64,000 bases of DNA from Lachnospiraceae bacterium. GTDB taxonomy: Bacteria; Bacillota; Clostridia; Lachnospirales; Lachnospiraceae. The stretch spans positions 29,503 through 93,502 of the forward strand of contig JAGBHK010000007.1 of assembly GCA_017935565.1 (NCBI GenBank), written 5' to 3'. Under the pieces are notes generated by a model. The model made no database searches, was not told the origin of the DNA, and saw only the letters and a list, made by a program, of their open reading frames with translations. A program made the translations under genes and the position numbers. Shown one piece after another: positions 26,657 to 35,292 of this stretch (positions are counted from its first letter, which is position 1; every line of letters starts with the position of its first letter).

Positions 26657-28150
26657 TTATAATGTATTAATAAATCTCATAAATGCTTCTCTGCCTTCTT
26701 CTGTGCACTTGTACACACCAGCATCTTCTAATACGTGAACGAACACATCACCAATCTCAGCCTGGATGATGTCCATTACATTGTCATCATTGATATTTCT
26801 GTGGCGTGCAATAAATTTCTGCGCCCAATCAGCATGCTTTGCGAGAACCTCATCATTTCTCATATCTCTGCCACTGATGATACAATCAGCAAGTAATCTC
26901 ATTTCTTCTTTAAGTCTTGCTGGAAGTACTGCAAGCCCCATAACTTCGATAAGACCAATATTTTCTTTCTTAATGTTATGATACTCTGCATGTGGATGAT
27001 AAACGCCAAGAGGATGTTCCTCTGTTGTAATGTTGTTTCTTAAAACTAAATCAAGTTCGAAATCCTCGCCTCTGCGTCTTGCAATCGGTGTAATTGTGTT
27101 GTGTGGCTCACCATCAGTTTCAGCAAAAATAAATGCTGCTTCATCTGTGTAACCTCTCCACGCATTTAAAATATGTTCCGCCAAATCTACGAGTTTGTCT
27201 GCGCTCTTATGAGAAATTCTAATAACTGACATAGGCCATTTTACAATTCCTGCCTTGACATCCTCGTAACCTTTAATTGTTAATTCCTTTTCAATAGGTG
27301 AGCTCTCCATCGCAAATGTGTAATTACCGCCCTGGTAGTGGTCATGACTTAATATAGAACCACCAACAATTGGTAAATCAGCATTTGATCCAATGAAGTA
27401 ATGAGGGAAAATCGTTACAAAATCAAGCAATTTCTTGAATGTAGCTCGCTCAATCTTCATTGGTACATGCTCTTTGTTGAAGAGAATGCAGTGCTCATTA
27501 TAGTATACATATGGTGAATACTGCAATCCCCATGGAGAGTTATTTATTTCTAATGATATGATTCTGTGGTTCTGTCTTGCAGGGTGGTTTACTCGACCTG
27601 CATAACCAACATTTTCATAACAAAGAAGACATTTTGGATAACTTGACTGTGGTGCAAGTTTTGCTGCCGCAATAGCCTTAGGATCCTTTTCAGGCTTTGA
27701 AAGGTTGATTGAAATATCAATCTTTCCATAATCGCTATCTACCTTCCAACGCATATCCTTCTTAATTCTATATCTTCTAATATAGTCTGTATCCTGACTA
27801 AATTTGTAAAAATAATCTGTAGCGCGTCCTGGGTCTTCCTTGTATAAATCCCAGAACTTTTTGCCAACCTCGCTCTGTCTTGGAACAAGACAACTCATAA
27901 GTTTTGTATCGAATAAATCTCTGTATACAACACTATTATTTTCAAGCACTCCTGTTTCTGCCGCATAATCAAGAAGTTTGCCCAATATTTCTTCTAAATC
28001 TGTAATTTCTTCGGCATCTTCTGTTGGTTCATAAGAATCCTTTCCTAATACTTCGAGGATTCTGTTTGTTGAATACATAATGTCTTCTGTTTCAACAAGA
28101 CCACATCTTACGCCGTAATCTACTAAATTTTTAATAACATTATCTATCAT
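26657..28150 (-). CDS. galT: Galactose-1-phosphate uridylyltransferase, class II
   Basis: 497 residues, the length of the Firmicutes class II GalT and not of the roughly 350-residue enterobacterial type. Landmarks are NHPARQNHRIISLEINN, WGLQYSPYVYYNEH and the His-rich GGSILSHDHYQGG. It transfers UMP between UDP-glucose and galactose 1-phosphate. AAGGAG lies before ATG 28150, two bases after the galK stop. Class II GalT is one reason for placing this genome in the Firmicutes. Confidence 0.96.
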   Translation of the reverse strand: MIDNVIKNLVDYGVRCGLVETEDIMYSTNRILEVLGKDSYEPTEDAEEITDLEEILGKLLDYAAETGVLENNSVVYRDLFDTKLMSCLVPRQSEVGKKFWDLYKEDPGRATDYFYKFSQDTDYIRRYRIKKDMRWKVDSDYGKIDISINLSKPEKDPKAIAAAKLAPQSSYPKCLLCYENVGYAGRVNHPARQNHRIISLEINNSPWGLQYSPYVYYNEHCILFNKEHVPMKIERATFKKLLDFVTIFPHYFIGSNADLPIVGGSILSHDHYQGGNYTFAMESSPIEKELTIKGYEDVKAGIVKWPMSVIRISHKSADKLVDLAEHILNAWRGYTDEAAFIFAETDGEPHNTITPIARRRGEDFELDLVLRNNITTEEHPLGVYHPHAEYHNIKKENIGLIEVMGLAVLPARLKEEMRLLADCIISGRDMRNDEVLAKHADWAQKFIARHRNINDDNVMDIIQAEIGDVFVHVLEDAGVYKCTEEGREAFMRFINTL

Positions 28151-28152
28151 AA

Positions 28153-29322
28153 CTAAAACTCCTTTGGACCGTCGCCGATATCTACTACATAAAAGTCTGC
28201 TGCGTAACCAATTTTTTCTTTATATGCCTTACCTACATTTTCGATAAATGCATCAACATTTTCATTCTTTACGATACTTACAGTACATCCACCAAAGCCT
28301 GCACCTGTCATTCTTGAACCGATAACACCCTCGCATTTCCAAGCTTCTTCAACAAGTGTATCAAGCTCAATACCTGTTACTTCGTAGTCATAACGAAGTG
28401 ATGTATGTGAGTCATTCATTAATTTACCAAATTCATCAACCTTGTTATCCATCAAAAGTTGTACAGCCTTAACAGTTCTTTCGTTCTCGTAAACTGCATG
28501 CTTAGCTCTTGTTGCTTCAACAGCATCATTAATACTACTCTTTACTGCTTCGAATTCTTCGCTTGAAAGTTCACCGAGATTCTTGATATCCTTTACCTTT
28601 TGGATATCAGCTAATGCAGACTCGCACTGACTTCTTCTTTCGTTATATTTTGAATCACCAAGTCCACGTTTCTTGTTTGAACATGCAATTACAATTCTTG
28701 CGTCCTCAAGTTTAACTGGTGCGTACTCGTATTTTAATGTATTTGTATCAAGGAAAATAGCATGGTCTGCCTTACCCATTGCAATAGCAAACTGGTCCAT
28801 AATACCACAGTTTACGCCATTGTATTTATTTTCTGAATACTGACCGAAAAGTGCTAAATCAACATTTGTAATGTCGTTGTAACCAAGCATATCTCTAAGC
28901 ATATAACCTGTAACAACCTCAACAGAAGCTGACGAAGACAAGCCAGAACCATTTGGAATATTTCCGTATAATAAAATATCAAAACCTGAATTTACTTTAT
29001 AACCTTTCTGTTCAAATGTCCACATAACTCCCTTTGGATATGCAATCCAATGTTTGTCTTCAAGTGGTTTAAAATCATCCAATGTACACTGTAACATTCC
29101 AAGGTTTTCAAAATTCATTGAGTAGAATCTCAATTTATTGTCATATCTTTTTTTAGCAAGCATATATGTACCGATTGTCAATGCACATGGAAATACGTGT
29201 CCACCATTGTAATCTGTGTGCTCACCGATAAGATTCACTCTACCTGGTGCAAAATATCCCTTTACTCCTTCGCTTTCACCAAACACTTTTTCAAAGCATT
29301 CCATCATTTCCTGTTTAATCAT
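28153..29322 (-). CDS. galK: Galactokinase
   Basis: 389 residues of the GHMP kinase family. The galactokinase signature PGRVNLIGEHTDYNGG (about 30-45), ATP loop NGSGLSSSASVEV and C-terminal TGAGFGGCTVSIV are all present. It phosphorylates galactose at C1. ATG 29322 is set by GGAGG five bases upstream; in-frame codons at 29334 and 29361 are less suitable. First gene of the operon, expressed from a promoter divergent to the AraC regulator. Confidence 0.96.
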   Translation of the reverse strand: MIKQEMMECFEKVFGESEGVKGYFAPGRVNLIGEHTDYNGGHVFPCALTIGTYMLAKKRYDNKLRFYSMNFENLGMLQCTLDDFKPLEDKHWIAYPKGVMWTFEQKGYKVNSGFDILLYGNIPNGSGLSSSASVEVVTGYMLRDMLGYNDITNVDLALFGQYSENKYNGVNCGIMDQFAIAMGKADHAIFLDTNTLKYEYAPVKLEDARIVIACSNKKRGLGDSKYNERRSQCESALADIQKVKDIKNLGELSSEEFEAVKSSINDAVEATRAKHAVYENERTVKAVQLLMDNKVDEFGKLMNDSHTSLRYDYEVTGIELDTLVEEAWKCEGVIGSRMTGAGFGGCTVSIVKNENVDAFIENVGKAYKEKIGYAADFYVVDIGDGPKEF

Positions 29323-29387
29323 TGTTTCCTCCATTCCGTAGCTTACGCTTACAAAAATCATTAATAGTCTTTTGCTATTTTAAGGTT

Positions 29388-29417
29388 ATTATAATGAGAA
29401 TTATTTTTTGCAGCAAT
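29388..29417 (-). promoter_or_regulatory. Predicted galKTE promoter
   Basis: TTGCTG (29412-29417) and a perfect TATAAT (29388-29393) on the minus strand have an 18-base spacer, 66 bases before galK. Confidence 0.65.
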
Positions 29418-29459
29418 AAATATATTAACCACTTTTAGCACTATATTGAGATTTTTTAT

Positions 29460-29488
29460 TGTATTTATTTTTTGTAAGTATTATAATG
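29460..29488 (+). promoter_or_regulatory. Predicted promoter of the AraC regulator
   Basis: TTGTAT (29460-29465) and TATAAT (29483-29488), 17-base spacer, 43 bases before ATG 29531. It is back to back with the galK promoter, so a regulator bound between them could act on both. Confidence 0.65.
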
Positions 29489-29530
29489 TATTTAGTATTA
29501 TTAATTTGTAATTTAGAAAGGAATGAGCGC

Positions 29531-30424
29531 ATGCAGATTATTACTAATGACGAACAAAAGGAACTCAAATCCCATGGTGATTATGCTTTTCCAGTATATG
29601 TCAGCGAGGAAGTTTTGCACAATTATGAGCGTGGCTCATTTTTGTGGCATTGGCACCCAGAGATTGAATTAACACTTTTTACAGAGGGTGAGATGTCTTA
29701 TCAGGTTAACAATCAGGTTTATCATGTAAAGGCTGGGGATGGACTTTTTTGCAATTCTAACGCTCTGCACACAGGCGATATGATTAATGGACAAAATTGT
29801 CATTATATTTCTATTACATTTCATCCTAGATTTATTTACGGATATGATGGCAGCAGTTTGTACAGAAGTTATGTGAAACCTATAATAAAATCACAGGCTC
29901 TAGGTGCTTATCATTTTCGTGAGGAAGTTTTTTGGGAACGCAATATTTTGAGATTGATGAAGGAAATATATGAACTATATTTTTCTAAAGAACCTTTATA
30001 CGAGTTCAAAATACAAAAAAATCTTGCTGAGATATGGATAACTTTTTACGAAAACTACGTCTTAAAGGAAAGAGTTGATTTAAAGGATTCTTCCACAAGT
30101 CGTGATGTCGATAGACTCCGTACTATATTGACTTACCTTGAAGAAAATTATGCAGAAAAAATCACTTTAGAAGATATCGCTGATGAGATAGGGCTTTGTA
30201 AAGCTGAATGTTGTCGATTTTTTAAACGTTTGATGAACAAGTCTTTGTTTGACTATATTTTATATTATAGGATTGAGCGAAGTTTACCATTGCTAGCGCA
30301 AAAAAATCTTTCTGTTACAGAAATTGCCGAGATGACAGGATTTGCGAGTTCAAGTTATTATGCCAGAGTATTTCGAGCTCAGTTTGGATGCTCGCCAACA
30401 GATTATAGAAAAAATGAGGGATAG
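29531..30424 (+). CDS. AraC family transcriptional regulator, divergent from galKTE
   Basis: 297 residues. An N-terminal cupin domain (HWHPEIELTLFTEGEMSYQV, HTGDMINGQNCHYISITFHP) is followed by two C-terminal helix-turn-helix motifs: ITLEDIADEIGLCKAECCRF and LSVTEIAEMTGFASSSYYAR, then FRAQFGCSPTDYRK. The start is ATG 29531 with AAAGGA eight bases upstream. The divergent gal operon and the nearby GH35-GH43 operon are the natural targets, with galactose or a galactoside as inducer; this is inference from position. Confidence 0.92.
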   Translation: MQIITNDEQKELKSHGDYAFPVYVSEEVLHNYERGSFLWHWHPEIELTLFTEGEMSYQVNNQVYHVKAGDGLFCNSNALHTGDMINGQNCHYISITFHPRFIYGYDGSSLYRSYVKPIIKSQALGAYHFREEVFWERNILRLMKEIYELYFSKEPLYEFKIQKNLAEIWITFYENYVLKERVDLKDSSTSRDVDRLRTILTYLEENYAEKITLEDIADEIGLCKAECCRFFKRLMNKSLFDYILYYRIERSLPLLAQKNLSVTEIAEMTGFASSSYYARVFRAQFGCSPTDYRKNEG

Positions 30425-30437
30425 CCTCGCTATCCCT
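30417..30437. terminator. Hairpin at the end of the AraC gene
   Basis: AGGGATAG (30417-30424) pairs with CTATCCCT (30430-30437) around a five-base loop. The stem includes the stop codon. The T-tract is poor on both strands, so termination strength is doubtful. Confidence 0.5.
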
Positions 30438-31038
30438 ATTGACTTGAAAATTTTCTAATTCTTAAATGTACACCTATGCTATCAGCTACCTTTTGACACA
30501 TTTCCTGTGCCTCTTTTGACAACACGTCAACAATTGTAAGTTGAGTATGCGAAAAACTATCATTTGCCTCCTTGGCAAATTCAAGCATCGCCTCATATGC
30601 ATTTTCAAATTGTGGCCTTGTAACCTTATTATATTCTTCAGCTGTAGGCGCATTTAAACTAATAGATACGCTATCTACTACTTTCGCCATTTCAGGAATT
30701 ATATTCTTTTTGTTATAAAGATTTCCAAGTCCATTTGTATTAACTCTAATTTTTAAACCGTAATTTTTCTTTATGTATGCGGCTATTTCAAGCAATGTAT
30801 CCAATGCGCAAGTTGGCTCACCATACCCACAAAAGACAAATTCATCATACCCTGTGAAATCAAAGGCATCAATAGCCGCCTTTATCTCATCTACTGTAGG
30901 ATTCACCTTATGCCAAAGACTTTGTGCTTCACCGATTGCATCCTTCTGATTACGAATACAGAAGGTACAGGCACAATCACATTTATTTGTAATATTCGCA
31001 TATACCTGATTTTTATATGTATAAATAATATCTGCCAT
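30436..31038 (-). CDS. Radical SAM protein (TatD-linked type)
   Basis: 200 residues. ANITNKCDCACTFCIRNQKD has the CxxxCxxC [4Fe-4S] cluster motif, YDEFVFCGYGEPTC the GGE-like SAM-binding strand, and RVNTNGLGNLYN the following one. This short form matches radical SAM proteins reported next to or fused with TatD nucleases (TIGR04038-like); no tatD is next to it here. The start ATG 31038 shares one base with the stop of the upstream S-component gene, with GGAG six bases upstream. Third gene of the pyridoxal kinase operon; reaction unknown. Confidence 0.85.
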   Translation of the reverse strand: MADIIYTYKNQVYANITNKCDCACTFCIRNQKDAIGEAQSLWHKVNPTVDEIKAAIDAFDFTGYDEFVFCGYGEPTCALDTLLEIAAYIKKNYGLKIRVNTNGLGNLYNKKNIIPEMAKVVDSVSISLNAPTAEEYNKVTRPQFENAYEAMLEFAKEANDSFSHTQLTIVDVLSKEAQEMCQKVADSIGVHLRIRKFSSQ

Positions 31039-31535
31039 CACATACTCCTTTTTATGTTCATTTTATCAAGGGCCAATCCAAACACAACAAATGCAGCCAA
31101 GCTTCCAAATGACTGGATTGCACTACCTGTTACCGATGTGATAAACGCCACCTCGTAGCCAAACACTAAACTTTCTGCAAGAAAATATCCAGTCGCTGAA
31201 ATAAAAAACGCTAATATGCCAGCCACAATATTTCTCTTAGTGACAATTTTATTTGATTTGCTTGAAAATGCAAGCACAATCAACATTTTAATAATAACAG
31301 TCGGTAATGTCCAAGCAGGTGCCGTAAGTAAATCCGCAACTCCACCACCAATAGCTCCTACCGCCATAGCATAAGGTTTTGGAAGGACACATGCCGCCAA
31401 ATATATTAAACTATCGCCAAAATGTATATAACCTGTAGGTGTCGGTATATGAAGTACATATGCAGTCACGACTGCTGTAAGTGCTGCTAACACTGCTGCC
31501 AATGCTAAATTTTTTGTTCTTTCTTTGTTTTTCAT
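31038..31535 (-). CDS. ECF transporter S component, probably for vitamin B6
   Basis: 165 residues with five to six membrane helices. The N-terminal ALAAVLAALTAVVTAY with small residues contacts the EcfT protein in this fold, and the loop IHFGDSLIYLAACVLPKP is typical of S components. It binds a vitamin outside and works with a shared EcfAAT energising module encoded elsewhere. The start lies one base after pyridoxal kinase, which points to pyridoxine, pyridoxal or pyridoxamine as substrate (a PdxU-type role). Confidence 0.85.
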   Translation of the reverse strand: MKNKERTKNLALAAVLAALTAVVTAYVLHIPTPTGYIHFGDSLIYLAACVLPKPYAMAVGAIGGGVADLLTAPAWTLPTVIIKMLIVLAFSSKSNKIVTKRNIVAGILAFFISATGYFLAESLVFGYEVAFITSVTGSAIQSFGSLAAFVVFGLALDKMNIKRSM

Positions 31536-31536
31536 T

Positions 31537-32397
31537 TTACATTCCTTCTTTCATCAAATAGCCAAGATGTTTTTCAAAATTTATACCATAAGTGCCAGGT
31601 AAATTTTCTCCAATAGTGTCAGCGATACTCTTAAAAATGAATCTTGCAGCCAACTCCATTGCATTTTTAGTTGAATGCCCATTCATCTTCAAGCCACATA
31701 CTGCCGAAGCAAATAAGTCTCCTGTTCCTGAAAAACTCTTATCAATAGACGCTGTGCATACCTTATAATTTCCTTCATTTGTCAATGCAAAATTATAGAT
31801 ATATGTACTGTCATCTTTTTTTACTCTAATTCCTGTAATTATAATCTCCAAGTTGTCATTTGCATTTTTCTTAATAGTTTCTGCAATGTACTCAATCTGC
31901 TCAAAAAGTTTATCCTTATCTTCTATTTCCAATAACTTTCCATAATCAGCCCCCGCTAACATACAACTCTCTGTCAAATTCGGAGTGATTAAGTTTGCTC
32001 TCTTTATCAAAAGACGCATCTTATCAAGATGTTCTTCAGTAAACATTTTATAACATTCACCATTATCGCCCATAACAGGGTCAACAAGTAAAAATGTGTC
32101 CTCATTTAAGAACTCATCTAAAAATCTATTTACATAATCTATCTGCGCAGGCCCTGTCATATATCCGCTATATATACCATCAAAAGAAACTTCATTCTTC
32201 TTCCATGCGTCAATATATTCCGGCATCATATCCGTCATATCCTTGCAATAAAAATGTTCGTAACCACTCTGTGCAGTAAGAACCGCTGTTGTTAATGGAT
32301 GGCAGGAAACACCAAGAGCTGATATAACTGGAATCGCTGCTGTTAAAGAACATTTTCCAAAGCCTGATAAATCATTTATTAATGCAACCTTTTTCAT
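31537..32397 (-). CDS. pdxY: Pyridoxal/pyridoxamine kinase
   Basis: 286 residues of the ribokinase-like PdxK/PdxY family. LINDLSGFGKCSLTAAIPVI at the N-terminus, DPVMGDNGECY around 110-120, LITPNLTE and SFSGTGDLFASAVCG with the catalytic Asp are all family landmarks. It traps B6 vitamers as 5-phosphates. ATG 32397 is chosen because AGAAAGG lies eight bases upstream; the frame is open to 32439 into the terminator stem. It leads an operon with a vitamin S component and radical SAM protein. Confidence 0.92.
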   Translation of the reverse strand: MKKVALINDLSGFGKCSLTAAIPVISALGVSCHPLTTAVLTAQSGYEHFYCKDMTDMMPEYIDAWKKNEVSFDGIYSGYMTGPAQIDYVNRFLDEFLNEDTFLLVDPVMGDNGECYKMFTEEHLDKMRLLIKRANLITPNLTESCMLAGADYGKLLEIEDKDKLFEQIEYIAETIKKNANDNLEIIITGIRVKKDDSTYIYNFALTNEGNYKVCTASIDKSFSGTGDLFASAVCGLKMNGHSTKNAMELAARFIFKSIADTIGENLPGTYGINFEKHLGYLMKEGM

Positions 32398-32412
32398 TGT
32401 TTTAACCTTTCT

Positions 32413-32450
32413 TAAAAAAACTTGGTAAGAAACTTTCATTTCTTACCAAG
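32413..32450 (-). terminator. Strong terminator abutting the pyridoxal kinase ribosome site
   Basis: A perfect twelve-base-pair stem (32421-32432 with 32439-32450, loop of six) is followed on the minus strand by TTTTTTT. It ends the Rpn-like gene transcript only 16 bases before the pdxY start. Confidence 0.9.
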
Positions 32451-32476
32451 TATACGCTTCTCAAACAATTTGTCAA
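32449..32476 (-). promoter_or_regulatory. Consensus promoter of the pyridoxal kinase operon overlapping a terminator
   Basis: TTGACA (32471-32476) and TATACT (32449-32454) have a 16-base spacer. The -10 overlaps the outer bases of the terminator stem, and the predicted start point (about 32442) lies inside its 5' arm, so transcripts from this promoter cannot form the full hairpin. Confidence 0.75.
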
Positions 32477-32491
32477 GATTATTCTAGTAGT

Positions 32492-33493
32492 TTATGCACA
32501 TAGAATCGCTTTTACCTCTTCAATAGGAAGATTATAATTCTCACTTATAATCGAAGGAATCAATTCCTCATTTGTTCCTAAAACCTTTGCCATCTTCGCC
32601 GCATTTCTAACGCTTTCTGCTGTTACTTCTGCTGTTACTTTTGCTGTTACTTTTGCTGTTACCTCTGCTGTTACCTCTGCTGTTACTTCTTCCGTTACCT
32701 CTTCAATCAATAATTCTGCAAAATCACACATATCTCTTAATACCTCCTTTTCATCATCTTCTAATATTATACCAAATTTTTCTTTAAGTCTTTTTATCTT
32801 TTCTTCAACTCTAACTTTTTTTGAAAATAAAACATTTAACATTTCCGTTAATTCACATTTGTCTTCACAATTTGAATTTAAATAGACAAACACCATTACC
32901 ATTTTATCATAATTTTCCAAATTATCAGGTGTCTCCCCTACTAGTTTCTTCTTACATATACAATACTTTTCAATGGTATTCCCCATATATTCAGGTACTT
33001 TCATACATATCCATATAGAATATATCTTTTTTATTTTACCATATTCAGATTTTTTAAACTCTACACCGTACTGTGATGATATCATTCTAGCACTATAATA
33101 TACACCTCTTGTAACTAACGGATATGATTCATTGAATTTTTGTTGTGCCTCGACGTTTATTCTCAATTTTACATAATTCTCCCCTTTTGGTGCATATGCA
33201 GCAAACCTAATATCAAAAGTTGCTTTTCCCTCAAAAGGATCATTACTAACAGTATCACTTCCGTCAATTTTCTCACTCGTCATAGTATCCACAAACACGG
33301 GATATGTGCTAATTTCTGGTATACCTTCAATACAATCTTGAACTCGCTCTATAGGTATCGCCCTAAATTCGTCCGTAGTTTCTTGTAAGATCCTAGCTAA
33401 TATCTGCTTACAACTTAGAATCTCTTTGCAATAATCGTTATACATAGCCTTATCGCCTGCACGTTTTATTGCGCCTGATAAAATATTGCTCAT
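32492..33493 (-). CDS. Rpn-like PD-(D/E)XK nuclease family protein with EVTA repeats
   Basis: 333 residues. The nuclease-like core has TFDIRFAAYAPK and, one strand later, LRINVEAQQKF, the D...E-x-Q form of the Rpn/PDDEXK_2 transposase-like family. The C-terminal part is helical and Lys-rich. At about residues 264-292 a four-residue unit (EVTA/KVTA) is repeated seven times, encoded by a 12-base tandem repeat. AGGAGG precedes ATG 33493. Rpn proteins can nick DNA and promote recA-independent recombination, and recent work links them to phage defence; which applies here is unknown. It is monocistronic. Confidence 0.82.
   Translation of the reverse strand: MSNILSGAIKRAGDKAMYNDYCKEILSCKQILARILQETTDEFRAIPIERVQDCIEGIPEISTYPVFVDTMTSEKIDGSDTVSNDPFEGKATFDIRFAAYAPKGENYVKLRINVEAQQKFNESYPLVTRGVYYSARMISSQYGVEFKKSEYGKIKKIYSIWICMKVPEYMGNTIEKYCICKKKLVGETPDNLENYDKMVMVFVYLNSNCEDKCELTEMLNVLFSKKVRVEEKIKRLKEKFGIILEDDEKEVLRDMCDFAELLIEEVTEEVTAEVTAEVTAKVTAKVTAEVTAESVRNAAKMAKVLGTNEELIPSIISENYNLPIEEVKAILCA
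32619..32702. repeat. Seven 12-base tandem repeats inside the Rpn-like gene
   Basis: Units of GCTGTTACTTCT with single-base variants (ACTTTT, ACCTCT) run from 32619 to 32702, the last unit beginning TCC. Unit length is a multiple of three, so copy-number change would keep the frame and only vary the EVTA spacer length. Confidence 0.9.
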
Positions 33494-33804
33494 GCAACTC
33501 CTCCTTTTCGTATAAGCAGGAGTCCTTATTCATTTTAGATACCCCTGCTGTTTTGTTTTTGAAATAATCAGCATAGATTTCTTTTTGAATACTAAATAGA
33601 ATTTTAGAAAATTAGTAACAACGTATTTTTTTACGTCAAATGAAATATTATGCTTGATAGAATGATATCACAACTATTTCTTATTTACAAGATTATATTG
33701 CTTTATTGACCGAAATAACCTCCCATAAAATGCCGAATAAACATTTTACAAAAATAATATTTCTTTCTATAATTAAATTAAGTTATTTCGTTGGAGGTAT
33801 TTGT
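33494..33804. other. Gene-free stretch of about 310 bases
   Basis: AT-rich DNA between the divergent Rpn-like and small zinc-ribbon genes. It holds the promoters of both by position. One loose dyad (AGCAGG near 33513, CCTGCT near 33543, then GTTTTGTTTTT) could act as a weak plus-strand terminator. I see no RNA gene, riboswitch or coding frame with a ribosome site. Confidence 0.5.
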
Positions 33805-34197
33805 ATGAAAAGAATTAATTGGAGTTTGATTAGAAACATTTCAATAGGCATTGTTATTATCGCTATTCTCATATATATTGCAATGATTTTTATTCCTATC
33901 AATAATGAATGTCATGAATGTAGCAAAGAAAAATCAGGACATTTTTATGAGTACAAAAATAATGACACAAAGAAAATATATTTCTATTGTGATGATTGTT
34001 ACAAAAATATACCTGATATGAACGGAACAAAGGATACCATTTATAGCAAAAATCCTTTCAATTCAGAAATCAAGTCTATTTGGAGCATTGTTTTTGACAT
34101 AAGTTTTATTGCTTGTTTAGTTTCAATCTGTTATGATATCAAACACAAACAAGAGGTTAAATCCCTTGTAAAAGAGGCAGAAAAAAAGAAGGATTAA
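33805..34197 (+). CDS. Small membrane protein with exposed zinc-ribbon (CxxC...CxxC)
   Basis: 130 residues. TM1 at about 11-32, then NECHECSKEKSGHFYEY and YFYCDDC give two CxxC pairs 26-28 residues apart, then TM2 at about 90-110 and a Lys/Glu-rich cytoplasmic end. GGAGG seven bases before ATG 33805 sets the start; the frame is open further upstream but has no ribosome site. The ribbon resembles those of the lipoproteins at 40457 and 41047 in spacing and residues (FY/LY-x-Y, then Y-x-C-x-D-C), so the three are probably paralogues. Function unknown. Confidence 0.72.
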   Translation: MKRINWSLIRNISIGIVIIAILIYIAMIFIPINNECHECSKEKSGHFYEYKNNDTKKIYFYCDDCYKNIPDMNGTKDTIYSKNPFNSEIKSIWSIVFDISFIACLVSICYDIKHKQEVKSLVKEAEKKKD

Positions 34198-34211
34198 CTC
34201 CTTCTTTTTTT
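34181..34211. terminator. Terminator formed by two convergent genes with overlapping stop codons
   Basis: AAAAAAAGAAGGA (34181-34193) pairs with TCCTTCTTTTTTT (34199-34211). The loop TTAAC contains both stop codons, TAA (34195-34197) on plus and TAA (34196-34194) on minus, which overlap by two bases. Confidence 0.9.
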
Positions 34212-35228
34212 CGCCTCTTCCCTCTCCCTCATCATTTCCTCATACTCAGGATAGGTCATATAATCTCTATAATCCCAGTCAATATTTTCTCTAATAACCT
34301 TAGCTCTATTACCTGCAATAACAACATGGTCAGGATATGTCCCCTTTACCAAGGACATTGCTCCAACCATTGAATGCTCACCTATATCAGAGTTGTAAAT
34401 AACCGCTGATTCCATACCAACCCATACGTGGTCTGCAATTCTAACATGAACATCTTCTGCAATGTGAAGATTTACCTTTTCAGTCAAGTCAAATAAACTG
34501 TGAGCTCCACCTGATAAAATCTTTACATTCTTTGCAAACATACAGCCATCACCGATTGAAAGCTCAGTATTTTCAACACAGCACATATAAAATCCATTAA
34601 GACATGTGATATCATCACCAACAGTCAATGTTCCATCAAAATTGCTTATAAAGAAATCACTTCCTAGCCAACCATTGCCTGCGAATTTTGAAACAGAATT
34701 TTTGAGGAACATTCTACCATTATGCATACCCATACCTGGGCCAAATTCAAGGGTTGCACCGCCCTTCATACGAAGTTTAAGACCATCAGCATAGAAGTCC
34801 TTGCCAATATATAACTTGTTGTTATATCCCTGAAATTCTAGCTCAATTCCTTCAAATCTATCCTCGCAGATAATTTCATTACCACACTCGTCGCAATAAT
34901 ATCCAGGAATGTCAGTAATTATTACAGAACGCCATATAATATGCATCTGTTTTTCACCGTAATAGCCCAAACCACGAAGTTTATGAAGCATATCCTTATC
35001 ATATGCGCTTCTAATGATAAGATATGGTTTTTCATTCATTTTTTCAATATCTTCAATTGTTGTAAAACCGCATATATCTATACCATTTTCATTTAGAAAA
35101 TCTTTAATAAATTGATAATCCTTGTCATCATCTAAAACATATACCTGTTTGCCATCAATATTTCTCTTTAATTTGCAGATGTCTACTCCAGACATCCAAT
35201 TTGAAATGTAAAAACTTGGTTTCTTCAT
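34194..35228 (-). CDS. Hexapeptide-repeat (left-handed beta-helix) acyltransferase-like protein
   Basis: 344 residues. An N-terminal Rossmann-like region (YVLDDDKDYQFIKDFLNENG), a YYCDECGNEIICEDRF zinc-knuckle-like turn and then a left-handed beta-helix from about 135 to 320 with hexapeptide turns (LTVGDDITCLNG, LSIGDGCMFAKNV, VWVGMESAVIYNSDIGEHSMVGAMSLV). The last part matches the acetyltransferase coenzyme A site of surface-polysaccharide enzymes. ATG 35228 has GAAAGGA eight bases upstream. It probably O- or N-acylates a glycan; no glycosyltransferases flank it. Confidence 0.82.
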   Translation of the reverse strand: MKKPSFYISNWMSGVDICKLKRNIDGKQVYVLDDDKDYQFIKDFLNENGIDICGFTTIEDIEKMNEKPYLIIRSAYDKDMLHKLRGLGYYGEKQMHIIWRSVIITDIPGYYCDECGNEIICEDRFEGIELEFQGYNNKLYIGKDFYADGLKLRMKGGATLEFGPGMGMHNGRMFLKNSVSKFAGNGWLGSDFFISNFDGTLTVGDDITCLNGFYMCCVENTELSIGDGCMFAKNVKILSGGAHSLFDLTEKVNLHIAEDVHVRIADHVWVGMESAVIYNSDIGEHSMVGAMSLVKGTYPDHVVIAGNRAKVIRENIDWDYRDYMTYPEYEEMMREREEAKKRRS

Positions 35229-35260
35229 ACTTTTTATCCTTTCTATCATACAATATTTAA

Positions 35261-35288
35261 AGGAGCACTGTCAAATCGACATGCTCCT
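35261..35288 (-). terminator. Hairpin after the permuted papain-fold gene
   Basis: AGGAGCA-C-TGTC pairs with GACA-TGCTCCT (eleven pairs, one bulge), five bases after the stop at 35293 on the minus strand, then a short T-rich run. Confidence 0.7.
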
Positions 35289-35292
35289 CACA

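Noticed and set aside
29459-29530. Longer N-terminus for the gal AraC regulator
   Set aside because: It would begin in the promoter at a non-standard codon and add a hydrophobic stretch; ATG 29531 has a good ribosome site and matches the cupin start.
32413-32450. Riboswitch or attenuator controlling pdxY
   Set aside because: The predicted start point lies inside the stem, so the leader would be too short for an aptamer; insulation is the simpler reading. 5' end mapping could reopen this.
32619-32702. Possible CRISPR-like array
   Set aside because: The repeats are 12 bases without spacers and lie in frame inside a gene; they are an ordinary coding tandem repeat.
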